A stretch of DNA of 64,000 nucleotides from Dictyostelium firmibasis (GCA_036169595.1 CM069765.1:1195001-1259000), one strand, 5' to 3'; counted from the first letter of the stretch, positions 38,013-49,593 are shown. Notes: generated by a model from the letters alone, not told the origin. Made by a program: numbers and translations.

Positions 38013-40253
38013 ATGGGGGATTTATTTTTAAAAGTTTATAAAAATTCTTTTTTAAGGAAAAAAATATTTAAATATATAAAAATTAGTAATCAAAATTATT
38101 TAACATACAATTATTATGAATTCCCAATTCCATTAATAATTAAAACAAGAAATGAAGTATTATTATTAGAGAAATTAAATTTTCTAATTAAAAATCCTCA
38201 AGGCGATAATTATAAACATTTTATAAATTTCAACTATGATTGCCTATATCAACTATTTAAATGGAAGGAATTAGATTTTCAATTATTTTATAAGATATAT
38301 AAAATTTTTCAGTTTGAAATTGAACAACAATTCAAAATAGTTTCAGATTCTTCAGATTGTTTATTAGTGGCAATAGAAAATTATGAAACACTGAAATTCA
38401 TTGTAGATACATTTAATCCAACATTTTGTAATTGTAAAAATTTAGAAAAATTTTCATTTCCTTCAAACAATGGTCATATAAATGAATCTAAAAATAGATT
38501 TAAAATTTTAATAGATTTAATAACCTCTCAAAAACAACAACAACAACAACAACAACAACAAATTTCATTTTTTAAAATTTTAGAAAAAATTGTTGAGATG
38601 AAATTGTCAAAAGAATTTGGAACAATGGTGTTGGATAAAATTGGATTATTCGAATCAAATGAAAATAATAAAGCTTTTTTAGAAAAGATTATAGTATATA
38701 GTGATGAATATATGTTTAAAATAGTTTTAGAAATTTTTAAGAAAAAATTTAATTCAGCAATGGATCCATTTGATTCAAAAATAAATGTTTATGAAATAAA
38801 AGTTTCAATTAAAACCATCGACCAATTTAAAATTAAACCATGTCAATTAATGGAATCATCAATGGTAGTACTTTTAAAAGTTATGGTATCGTTGCCTGAT
38901 GATTTTATAAAGAAACTAAAGAGTAATATAATTAGTAAAATTATAGTTAGAGATCCAAATGTTGCTCTTTTCATTTTAAATTCAAGAGCTTTTGATTCAA
39001 TAATAAACCATATCGAATTTTCACCATCTTGCATTCGTAATGATCTTTCTAATGCTGTAGAACTTTTTAAGAGAGCACCAAAAAGAATTTGGAGAATATC
39101 ATCACCCAAACATCAAACCGTTGAAAAGTTTCAATTTTTTATAGATAAAGGTATAGATCTTCAAAAGATCTATAAATCAAATCAAATAGTTACTATTTCC
39201 AATGATTTACCTTTAGTAAAACTATATACAAAGCACTATAAACCACCTTTAACTTTATTAATTTCGGCTGCATGTGAAAACCATAGAGAGATTGTAAATT
39301 ATTTATTTGAAAACTATTGGGACAATCATTTTAAGAGTCTTTTGTATTCTAATGAACAATTAGGTTTTTTCAATTTTTTTTCTTTGTTAGAATTTTCAAT
39401 AAAGAATGATCATCAATTAATATTTAATAATTTAAAATTGGAAATTTTGAAATCTTTAAAGATAAAAAATGATATTCAAAATTCATTGGAAATAATGTTT
39501 GGGAAAATATTACAATCTCCACCTCTTTGTAGAGTATCAAGGTTTAAATTTTTTAATAAATTGAATAACCTACCTTATTTCGATGATTTCATCGCTAAAA
39601 AAACCTTTGACTATAAAACAAAAACTTTTAATCACCATTTATACACAAGTGTAGAGAAATCAAATAAAAAGAATCTTCCTTTTATTTTAAAAAAGTGGTC
39701 CACTGAAATTTCAACTTCTGAAAATCCTTTACAGTTCGAAAAGAATGAATTTTTGAACATTCTATTTTTATGTATAAATAATAATTGGATTTTCTTTATA
39801 GATCAATATTTGAAGAAACAATTGGTTTTAAACAAAAGCAATTCATTTAAAAAAAGATTGATACATGATTTAATGGCTTCGAATCCTTGTATAATTTTAT
39901 ATCTAATTTCTATTGCTTTTTTCAATGAAAAAGAAATCGAATATATTTTTGAAACTTTCATCCAGTCAAGTGATCATTATTTCTCTATAAAATTAGTTGA
40001 TTTCATTCTATTTTCTAAAAATAATTATAGTAACTATTTAATTGGGATTTTAAAATCTTCAGTAAAATTACAAAATAATTCTCTATTAGAATATTTATTA
40101 TATATAAAAAAAATGGAACAAAATCATCCACGTATCGAAAATCAATTCAAATTATGCGATGTTCACCATAAATTTTTAAATTGTTTTGGGTTATCATTTA
40201 ATGGTTTAAATTCTTTAATAGTTGATGATTTTAATAATAATTTAAACTTTTAA
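38013..40253 (+). CDS. Tandem-family protein 7 (array's last member, ankyrin-like)
   Basis: Single exon, 746 residues. MGDLFLKVYKNSFLRKKIF, YNYYEFPIPLIIKTRNEVLLLEK and HFINFNYDCLYQLFKWKELD give the full family N-terminus without an Asn linker, so the conserved parts are directly continuous here. A short Gln run lies near residues 173-182. VRDPNVALFILNS is the third motif. LISAACENHREIVNYLFENY looks like an ankyrin repeat (AA..GH.EIV.YL..N pattern), the best hint that the family is a diverged ankyrin solenoid. The C-terminal half has diverged from genes 3-6. Function unknown. Confidence 0.8.
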   Translation: MGDLFLKVYKNSFLRKKIFKYIKISNQNYLTYNYYEFPIPLIIKTRNEVLLLEKLNFLIKNPQGDNYKHFINFNYDCLYQLFKWKELDFQLFYKIYKIFQFEIEQQFKIVSDSSDCLLVAIENYETLKFIVDTFNPTFCNCKNLEKFSFPSNNGHINESKNRFKILIDLITSQKQQQQQQQQQISFFKILEKIVEMKLSKEFGTMVLDKIGLFESNENNKAFLEKIIVYSDEYMFKIVLEIFKKKFNSAMDPFDSKINVYEIKVSIKTIDQFKIKPCQLMESSMVVLLKVMVSLPDDFIKKLKSNIISKIIVRDPNVALFILNSRAFDSIINHIEFSPSCIRNDLSNAVELFKRAPKRIWRISSPKHQTVEKFQFFIDKGIDLQKIYKSNQIVTISNDLPLVKLYTKHYKPPLTLLISAACENHREIVNYLFENYWDNHFKSLLYSNEQLGFFNFFSLLEFSIKNDHQLIFNNLKLEILKSLKIKNDIQNSLEIMFGKILQSPPLCRVSRFKFFNKLNNLPYFDDFIAKKTFDYKTKTFNHHLYTSVEKSNKKNLPFILKKWSTEISTSENPLQFEKNEFLNILFLCINNNWIFFIDQYLKKQLVLNKSNSFKKRLIHDLMASNPCIILYLISIAFFNEKEIEYIFETFIQSSDHYFSIKLVDFILFSKNNYSNYLIGILKSSVKLQNNSLLEYLLYIKKMEQNHPRIENQFKLCDVHHKFLNCFGLSFNGLNSLIVDDFNNNLNF

Positions 40254-40688
40254 TAAAACTATACACTTAATACCAGACAACCATAGTAGTTTGTTTTTTT
40301 TAATTATATAACAGTTCTCTATTTGTAAAATATTTATTTAAATATTTTTTGGTGTAGGGTTTAATCTAATCTTTTAATTCAAAGATAACTATAATCTATT
40401 TTGTTTAATTTTTTTTTTTATATATTGTATAGCATTTTGTTTTATATATTTGTAACGTGGTTTTTATTTAAATGGAAATATGATATTGAAGTTAGGATAC
40501 CCCTGAGGTTGTCAGTGGTACGCGAAGTTGATAGTGTTGTTTGGTTGCGGCCAAGGCTTGTTATGGTGTTATCAAAGGACTCCTACAACCTTCTGTTTAA
40601 TTTTTTAAGTGGATCCAAGAGTCTTTTTTTTTATTACCTGTTCTATATAATTGATACAATTTATATAATCGCCGACAGGCAGAGCTAC
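40254..40688. mobile_element. G+C-richer remnant, probably from a mobile element
   Basis: After about 240 bp of ordinary AT-rich spacer, 40494-40688 is unusually balanced in base composition (ACCCCTGAGGTTGTCAG..., GCGGCCAAGGCTTG, CGCCGACAGGCAGAGC). On the minus strand it reads as an interrupted protein fragment (VALPVGDYINCINYIEQV... then SLGRNQTTLSTSRTTDNLRG). It abuts the poly(A) end of the TRE-like remnant at 40689-40895. Its family is not recognised; old retroelement DNA is the likeliest source because of the tRNA-linked setting. Confidence 0.4.
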
Positions 40689-40895
40689 TTTTTTTTTTTT
40701 TTTTTTTTTTTTTAATATTATTGGGATTAGAATTTCTAATCACCATGTTTTTTTTATGTTGTTTTTTTGGAGGTCGAGCTTTTTTCCACGGAGGCTTGTG
40801 ATTCAGCGTGGAACCACTACGTTAAGCCCCCGGTAGTTTAACTCATCCAAGAGAACCACTACGTTAAGCCCCCGGTAGTTTTAACTCATCCAATT
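40689..40895 (-). mobile_element. TRE-like non-LTR remnant with tandem 5' repeats and poly(A) tail
   Basis: Read on the minus strand, it starts with two copies of a ~42-bp unit (40854-40892 and 40812-40853, each containing CCGGGGGCTTAACGTAGTGG). It continues with ...CACAAGCCTCCGTGG, which matches the outer part of the two TRE5-like elements at 41069-42361 (TAGTGGTTYCAC...GCCTCCRTGG). It ends in an A run of about 25 (T run 40689-40713 on plus). It begins 57 nt past the 3' end of tRNA-Gln, in the downstream zone used by TRE3-type elements. Only 5' leader and tail remain. Assignment to a named TRE is uncertain. Confidence 0.5.
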
Positions 40896-40910
40896 TTTAT
40901 AGTTCCTCCA

Positions 40911-40921
40911 AGAGTCGAACC
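40911..40921 (-). promoter_or_regulatory. External B box (exB) of tRNA-Gln
   Basis: The minus strand reads GGTTCGACTCT, matching the pol III B-box consensus GGTTCGANTCC at 10 of 11 positions, and starts exactly 31 nt past the tRNA-Gln 3' end. Extra B boxes downstream of tRNA genes are a known Dictyostelium peculiarity. The same spacing is found at the tRNA-Ser gene. Confidence 0.65.
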
Positions 40922-40952
40922 TTTGATCTCAGGTTACGTTTCGATTAAAAAG

Positions 40953-41025
40953 TGGTTCTACTGAGACTCGAACTCAGATTACAGGATTCAAAGTCCTGGG
41001 TGCTAACCAATTACACTATAAAACC
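40953..41025 (-). tRNA. tRNA-Gln (anticodon UUG)
   Basis: The minus strand folds as a 73-nt cloverleaf. The acceptor stem is GGTTTTA with TAGAACC and an A discriminator. The D arm contains the A box (TAGTGTAATTGGTTAGCA), the anticodon stem is CAGGA/TCCTG with loop CTTTGAA (anticodon TTG), and the T arm is CTGAG-TTCGAGT-CTCAG. No intron. A T run (CTTTTTAAT) follows directly as pol III terminator. The 5' flank is shared with a TRE5-like element starting about 45-50 nt upstream. Confidence 0.93.
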
Positions 41026-41068
41026 ATGTTATTATTTTTTGTGAAATAACAACTTAATTTTCACTAAA

Positions 41069-41520
41069 CTTAGCATAGTGGTTTCACACAGAATAACACA
41101 GCCTCCATGGCCTTGGTTCAAGTCTTGGTCATACCACGAATTAACGTGGTCACAGAAAAAAAAAATTTAAATTTAAATAATTAATAAATAAAAACTAGAT
41201 TCGAACACATCCAATTGGATGAGGTTATTAAAAAAAAAAAAAAAAAAAAAAATTTTCACTAAATGAGGGTATTAAAAAAAAAAAATTTTTACTAAATAAT
41301 TTCACACTGAAAAAACACATGGACTAAACAATAGGTTTGATGGCATCATTCGTTCGTCATATTTTTTTTTGGTGACAAATTATTTATGCGAAACGAATTA
41401 GCCAATAATAAATATGCAACAAACCACAAATAAACTCAAAAAAGATTAAACACACCGCATGGGATAAAACCTTAAAAAATAAAAAAAATTAAAAAAAATT
41501 AAAAAAAAATTAAAAAAATA
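41069..41520 (+). mobile_element. TRE5-like non-LTR retrotransposon remnant, left copy
   Basis: The copy starts about 45-50 nt upstream of tRNA-Gln and points away from it. The first ~160 bp (41076-41235: TAGTGGTTTCACACAGAAT... to CCAATTGGATGAGGTTATT) are nearly identical in inverted orientation to 42196-42354. A second block, 41402-41471, matches 42057-42126 inverted (about 85%) and corresponds to the 3' end of an ORF2-like protein. The copy ends in A-rich sequence. It therefore keeps the 5' end and the 3' end but lacks almost everything between. Insertion about 50 nt upstream of tRNA genes is the hallmark of TRE5 (DRE) elements. Confidence 0.6.
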
Positions 41521-41682
41521 TAATATTTTTTAAAGATACGAAAATAAGAGAAATAAAAATAAAAAAATAAAAAATAAAAAATATAAAAGAAAATAAAAAA
41601 AAAAATTAAAAAAAAATTTAAAAAAATAAAATATCTATTCGAAAAATAAAAATAAACTGCCAACCTATCTAAAAATAATTTT

Positions 41683-41829
41683 TTTTTTTTTTTTTTTTTT
41701 TTGTTTTAAATTGGATATTACAGTTTAAGCTGTTTCTCCTCGGGGATAGAACCCGGATTTATTTGTTTTATTTTTTTTACAGTCTCAATTTTTTTTTTTT
41801 TTAATGTGGTGAGTTGTTATTGTTGTTAT

Positions 41830-41831
<2 letters not shown>
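41683..41831 (-). mobile_element. Small B-box-bearing, poly(A)-tailed insert between the two TRE copies
   Basis: On the minus strand a segment with CCGGGTTCTATCCCCGAGG (a T-arm/B-box look-alike, GGTTCTATCCC, about 41740-41750) runs into AATTTAAAAC and then an A run of more than 20 (T run 41678-41702 on plus). It follows directly after the poly(A) end of the right-hand TRE copy. A tRNA-derived retroposon (SINE-like) or the leftover of an older tRNA-flanking site is possible. Evidence is limited to the B box and the tail. Confidence 0.3.
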
Positions 41832-41864
<33 letters not shown>

Positions 41865-42361
41865 AGTTGTAGGTTGTTTAGTGATGTGTTGTATTGTATT
41901 AGGTGCTTGGGTAGTTTGATGGAGTGTAGTTTTGAGTTCCAGTTTTTGCTGAACCTTCTGATTTTTAGTTGAATTATGGTGATGGAAATTTGGGTATTCT
42001 CATGATTTTTTACTAATAGATTGTTCATTTTCTTATCAATCTGTTAATGTCGTTTAGGGTTTTATCCCATGCGGCGTGTTGTAGCTTTTTGAGTTTGTTT
42101 GTGATTTGTTGCATATTTATTATTGGGGCGAATACGTTATGTTTTATTTCTTCTCGTCCATATCATTTCACATATAAAAATAATAATTTTTTTTATTTTT
42201 AATAACCTCATCCAATTGGATGTGTTCGAATCTAGTTTTTATTTATTAATTATTTTAATTTAAAATTTTTTTTTCTGTGACCACGTTAATTCGTGGTATG
42301 ACCAAGACTTGAACCAAGGCCATGGAGGCTGTGTTATTCTGTGTGAAACCACTAAGCCCCC
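41832..42361 (-). mobile_element. TRE5-like non-LTR retrotransposon remnant, right copy
   Basis: The 5' end is about 45-52 nt upstream of tRNA-Ser and the element points away from it. The order on the minus strand is a 160-bp 5' block (42354-42196), then ~70 bp, then an open reading fragment YGREEIKHN...MQQITNKLKK...HAAWDKTLNDINRLIRK ending at a stop near 42022-42024, then a 3' region and a 29-nt A tail (T run 41832-41860). The fragment preceding it contains a WTRRN-like sequence in another frame. The pattern fits the C-terminal end of a LINE ORF2. About 90% of a full TRE is missing. The better-preserved coding end and tail suggest it is younger than the left copy. Confidence 0.6.
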
Positions 42362-42406
42362 ACAAAAATTATAAATAGACCTATATTTTCAACTCTTTCC
42401 ATCAAA

Positions 42407-42488
42407 GACATCGTAGCGAAGTGGTCTAACGCGATTGACTAGAAATCAATTCTCTTCGGAGGCGCAGGTTCGAACCCTGCCGATGTCG
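42407..42488 (+). tRNA. tRNA-Ser (anticodon AGA)
   Basis: An 82-nt cloverleaf. The acceptor stem is GACATCG/CGATGTC with a G discriminator; the D arm is TAGCGAAGTGGTCTAACGCG (A box). The anticodon stem is ATTGA/TCAAT with loop CTAGAAA (anticodon AGA). A long variable arm (TCTCTTCGGAGGC), typical of serine tRNAs, and a T arm (GCAGG-TTCGAAC-CCTGC) follow. No intron. A TTTTT stretch at about 42506 can serve as terminator. Confidence 0.95.
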
Positions 42489-42519
42489 ATAATTTCAAGC
42501 CGATAATTTTTAGGTCGCG

Positions 42520-42530
42520 GGTTCGACTCC
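42520..42530 (+). promoter_or_regulatory. External B box (exB) of tRNA-Ser
   Basis: GGTTCGACTCC is a perfect match to the pol III B-box consensus and starts exactly 31 nt after the tRNA-Ser 3' end. The spacing is the same as at tRNA-Gln, supporting a functional or at least conserved external box rather than chance. Confidence 0.7.
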
Positions 42531-42539
42531 TAGACCTTC

Positions 42540-42702
42540 ACAACAGCCACGATAATTTATTTAATAGTAGGTAAAAAAAATAACATTATTGCGTCGTGCC
42601 TTCAATTCCATAACGAGAAGGATTTTCGCCTTTTACTAAAATACCTCCGTGAATTGAAGGTTGTTAAGACAGCTTTCACTATTTTTTCGAATAGGTTTTT
42701 CC

Positions 42703-42736
<34 letters not shown>
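42540..42736 (+). other. Structured segment with 10-bp foldback and poly(A) end
   Basis: CCTTCAATTC (42599-42608) pairs perfectly with GAATTGAAGG (42651-42660), enclosing a second small hairpin (AAGG 42618-42621 / CCTT 42629-42632). Base composition is more balanced than in the surroundings, and the segment ends in an A run of 28 (42707-42734). It may be the 3' part of another poly(A)-tailed retroelement sitting downstream of tRNA-Ser, or a small structured RNA gene. Neither is proven. Confidence 0.35.
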
Positions 42737-42905
42737 TCATACAATAATCATTAATATTGAAAAAAAAACATGTGTTTTAGATCTAAATAAAGACGTTAAA
42801 TAAAATAATAAATAGAATTAAATTTCGGTTAGCAATAGTCAATAGATAATTTTAAAAAAAAAACATGGCCAAGGTGTCTTTTTTGATGGGTTTCCTTCGA
42901 AATTT

Positions 42906-45382
42906 TTATTTTTTAACATGTTTTTGTAATTCTGAGAAGACAGTAAATCTATCAATATCTATACCAATATCTTCTAATTAAAAAGGAAAAGAGAAAATGT
43001 TAACAATGTGATCAATTAAAGTGCTAAAAAAAAATTTAAAAAGAAAACTTACCATTTCCTAACTCTAAAACCTTTCTAAAATAACTATCTACCAAAGAAC
43101 TATCAAGTGGAAAAGTGTTAACCTTTGGAAAATCTTTGATTCCAACTGATTCAAAGAATATATTAAGGAGTCCAAATTGAACAAATTTTTTATTGGCCTT
43201 TCTGTTTACATAGGAATTACTTTTACTGATGTATGATATCAAATCCAATGGATGGGATATATCGGAGGTATTTTTTATATAATTATAATATTCGGTGGCG
43301 ACTTTAAGGTTACCTAGTTGCTCAACTTCTTGTTCGGATAAAGGGAATTTTAAGGTTGCCCATTCCAAGTTTGGAAATGCAGTGCGTAAATTATTAACAT
43401 CAATAAAGCTCCCAAAAATATTATTCCCTAAAGGAAATTCAAATTCTATTATGTAAGAATATAAATCTTCCATTGGCATATTTTCTTTTGTGACCATGTC
43501 TCTTAATAATTGCATATATTCATTTGGTGATCTATCATGTTTTAGATGAACGAGAGGTATAAGTTTATGAATGTATTCAGCTTTAAAAGGAAGTTTATAC
43601 TGTCGAATTTTTTCGAGTGATTCCTCTTCACCAACGAGACCAATATGACACCAATCTGACAATTTATTAATATCCTTACCATTGGCTAAGAGTAGTTCAT
43701 TAACAATCGAAGTAATGGATCTAAGAGAATGAGTCATATAAAATTTTTCATAAACTTTCTCATCTTTGAATTTAGTTGCTTCAAAAACAAATGATGGATA
43801 CTCTATATTAAGATATTGAATAAAATTGAAACAATGGTACCATTCGCTTGGTAAAAGTTCCTCCAACTCTTCATTATAGGTTAAATCATACCATTGAGAT
43901 GGTTCCTTGATATTGAATCTCTCATTAATCTCTTTGATCAATTTTTGAGAGGTTTGTTTTTCAGAGTCTTCATCTTGATACTTGAATAACCATGGTTTTA
44001 GATAAGGGAAAACTTCACAAATCAAACAAATCGTATTAAAAATTGAATTATCCAAAATAAATGGTTTATTATTACTAAATTCAATTTTATACACTTTTTC
44101 TTTATCCAATTTAAATGGTGACATCTGTCTTAAAGCTGGTATAATTGTATTTTTATTGACTAATTTTTTGTGGATTGCTTTTTTATTTTTACTATTATCA
44201 CTATTTTTATTATTTTTATTATTATTATAATTATTATTATCATTATTATTACTATTATTATTATCTACAATTTGATACAATGATAAATGTCCAAATAAAA
44301 GTAGAATCTCTGGATCCAATACAAAGAGGTAATTTTTTATCTTCATCTTAGATAAAAAATAGAAGTATGTACCCCCCAACTTTTCTCTATAAAGCTGATG
44401 ATGATATGGTGCTATAGGTGTTATTATATCGATTGAATTTCTAGGTGGATATTTTTGAACACGACTAATATAACCATCTTCTTTTAACATTCTTTCAAAC
44501 ACATGAGAAATGGTTCCTAATTTAATTTGTTGAAACTTTCTAATATCCCAATTATGATAAGGATAAATTTGAGATAAAAATGAAAAATAAAAGATTGGAG
44601 CACAACGTAAACAGAATTTTGAAAGTGAAAAAGTATTTGCAATTTGACCAAAATCCTGTTTATACCAATCATCTAAACTTTCAAAATTTAATTTTCTAAA
44701 ATAATAATAATAAAGGTAGTCAATAAAAAAAATAGTGACTATGAGTTATAGTTTATGATGATAAAATTTACTTTGCAATAAAATTAAAAAGGAAAATTAA
44801 ACTATTATTGTCACCCCAATCAAAAATATTATTTAAAGCTGCATATGGCAGGAAATGGAATTTTTTTGGGTGACTAAATGCAATTTGAATAGCTTCTGTT
44901 TTTTTTTTATTTGAACCAAAACCAATAAGCATTGGAGCACACAAAACTGATTTATTAGGCTTATGATATAATGACCATTGTTTTCTATCTTTTAAACCAT
45001 ATTGTTTTGAATAAACTTGAGGTTCTCTACCCTTTAAAATCTCTAATTCTTCATTGAAATTAAATTTCATTTCCTCTAACTTCTTTAATGTATCATTTAG
45101 TTTTGATTTAAATATATTTTCATTCTCTAAATTAATTTCATCAATTTCTTGATCTTTCTCTCCTAATTCTTTTAAATATAATTCCTCTTCAAATAATTCC
45201 TCGGCCAATTCTTTTTTTTTTTTAGTATTTTTTTTTGTTGTTGTTGTTGTTGTTAGTGGTGTCGTTATTGCTGTTGTTGTAGAATAAAATGATTTAAATT
45301 GTAATTCTAAATTTGAACATTTATTTTTAGAGATTGAACTGTTTAAATGTTTAAAGTAAACACTTTTTGCAATCTTTAACAT
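42906..45382 (-). CDS. Protein of unknown function with repeated 'WY' motifs, probably mitochondrial
   Basis: Three exons join in phase: 45382-44772, 44695-43053 and 42973-42906, giving 773 residues. The N-terminus MLKIAKSVYFKHLNSSISKN, basic and Ser-rich with few acids, followed by a low-complexity Thr tract, looks like a mitochondrial presequence. The body contains repeated units with a W(Y/S) core: LKDRKQWSLYHK, NFESLDDWYKQDFGQ, NIKEPSQWYDLTY, each followed by hydrophobic stretches and a (L/I)YP or EYPSF element. I recall similar 'DWY ... YP..W' repeats in uncharacterised plant and protist proteins but cannot name the family. An Asn/Lys-rich insert lies in exon 2. Divergent from the NDK gene (205 bp apart). 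Confidence 0.75.
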
Positions 45383-45587
45383 TATTTTATGAAAACATAT
45401 ATTATAATATTATAAAACTTTTATTTGTTATTAAAGAAAATAAAATGAAAAAAAAAAAAAAAAACAATGAAAATTTTAATTTTTTTTTTTTTTTTTTTGT
45501 TTTATTTTTTTGATATTGTTTGCCGAAATAGTTAAAACCAAAATTTTAATTTTTTTTTTTTTTTTATTTTTTTAAGTAAATAAAAAA

Positions 45588-46049
45588 ATGAATAAATTTA
45601 AATATACTCTTGCAATAATAAAACCAGATATATTAGTAAAACAAAATCAAAATTTAGATAAAATAATAAATAAAATTGAATCAAAATTTATAATACATCA
45701 AAGAAAACAAATTAAATTATCATTAGAAGAAGCAGAACAATTTTATAAAGATCATAGAGGAAAATTCTTTTATGAAAGATTAATATCATTCATGACAAGA
45801 GGTGATATAATACCTCTAGTATTATCTGATAAATCTTTAGAAACCAATAATGATATCAATAATAACAATACAAGTAGTATAAAACCATGGAGAGATTATA
45901 TTGGACCAACACACAGAGATAAAGCTAGAGAACAAATTGGATGTTTAAGGGGTGAATATGGATCATCAGATACTAGAAATGCTTTTCATGGCTCTGGTTC
46001 TGAGGAAGAAGCAATAGATGAAATTAATTTCTTTTTCCCTCATTTTTTA

Positions 46050-46114
<65 letters not shown>

Positions 46115-46118
46115 GTAA
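45588..46118 (+). CDS. Nucleoside diphosphate kinase, NME6-like
   Basis: Single exon, 176 residues. It transfers the gamma phosphate between nucleoside tri- and diphosphates through a phosphohistidine. YTLAIIKPDI is the opening beta strand with the nucleotide-binding Lys. YERLISFMTRGDIIPLVL covers the Kpn region. GPTHRDKAREQIGCLRGEYG and the active site NAFHGSGS, with catalytic His near residue 134, follow. The insertion after the TRGDIIPLVL strand and the R-G-EYG spacing fit the NME6 (group II) class better than the classical cytosolic kinase. The chain ends in an Asn run beyond the domain. It lies 82 bp from the convergent ankyrin gene. Confidence 0.85.
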
Positions 46119-46200
46119 TTTATAAAAATATAAATAAAAATAACAATGATAGTAAATAATAAATAGTAAATTGTAAATAAATAATAGTAATTTTATTTTT

Positions 46201-48729
<2,529 letters not shown>

Positions 48730-49012
48730 TTTTTTTTTCTTTTTTTTTTTATGTCATTTTATTAAATTTAATATTTAAAACAAAAAAAATTTTAGAAAAA
48801 AAAAAAAATAAACGACACACTTTTTGTGAAAATTATAGGAAAGTGTGTGTTAAAAGTGTTATTTTTAAAAGAAAAAAATATATCTCCTATGTGGGGTTCA
48901 TATAATTTCTTAATTAAAATTTAAAAAAAAAAAAAAAAAAAAAAATTAAAATAAAAAATAATATATTTTTAAAAAAAATTTAAAAAAAAAAAAACCCATA
49001 ATTCCATCGATT

Positions 49013-49212
49013 TCAATAGTTACTCCAAAAAATAATTTTCAGCATTATTACAATTTTCATATCACAATGTTTCTTTACCGGAAATTTTTTGAGCTTGGCT
49101 ATGAAATAATTTCCAAATAAGTTAACAGAGAACAATTCTCTTAAATATTCACCTTGGTTTTCATCTTTTTTGTTGAATTGAGGCTTCGTAAAAAGAGTAC
49201 ATTCTCTAAATA

Positions 49213-49250
<38 letters not shown>

Positions 49251-49521
49251 GGCATCCAATTCGAGCATTTAATTTTAAAATTTATACGCAACAAGTAATA
49301 TTAAAAAAAAAAAATGTGAATGTTTTATTTGTTTTTGTTAAATAAGTGGAGTTGGGCTGGTACGAAATTAAATAATCTGCTTTTTGTTTTTGTTCTATTG
49401 CCTCTAAATCGATAGGATCAATACCATACTTATCCATCTTTTTGTTGAAATACTCATAAATATGTTTTGAAAGTAACGAAGCTATTTTTGGTGTAAATTT
49501 ACTGAACAATAAATGAATCAT
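49013..49521 (-). pseudogene. Gene fragments on the minus strand (unrecognised)
   Basis: Two coding-like pieces on the minus strand are separated by a T tract. The first is MIHLLFSKFTPKIASLLSKH... ending near YQPNSTYL (49521-49340). The second is ECTLFTKPQFNKKDENQGEY... to KKHCDMKIVIML (49205-49013). I could not find a donor/acceptor pair that joins them in phase. Composition and codon use look genuine. It is likely a decayed gene, though a small two-exon gene with an unusual junction cannot be excluded. Confidence 0.3.
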
Positions 49522-49593
49522 GATTTTTTAAATAAACTTCCACCAAATATTCAAAACATGTTCACCAACTTCAATTTAATTCCACAAATTTGT

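Noticed and set aside
40401-40715. Plus-strand open frame of 104 codons
   Set aside because: Spans AT spacer, the G+C-richer relic and a poly-T tract; the minus strand of the relic looks more coding-like, and a real gene would not end in a retroelement tail.
41801-42028. Minus-strand open frame as a host gene
   Set aside because: It begins in the stop region of the ORF2-like fragment and runs into the element's poly(A) tail, so it is 3' sequence of the right-hand TRE-like copy.
41069-42361. Single DNA transposon with 160-bp terminal inverted repeats
   Set aside because: Inner inverted block encodes a LINE ORF2-like end, each half ends in A-rich tail, and each outer end has the spacing to a tRNA expected of independent TRE5 insertions.
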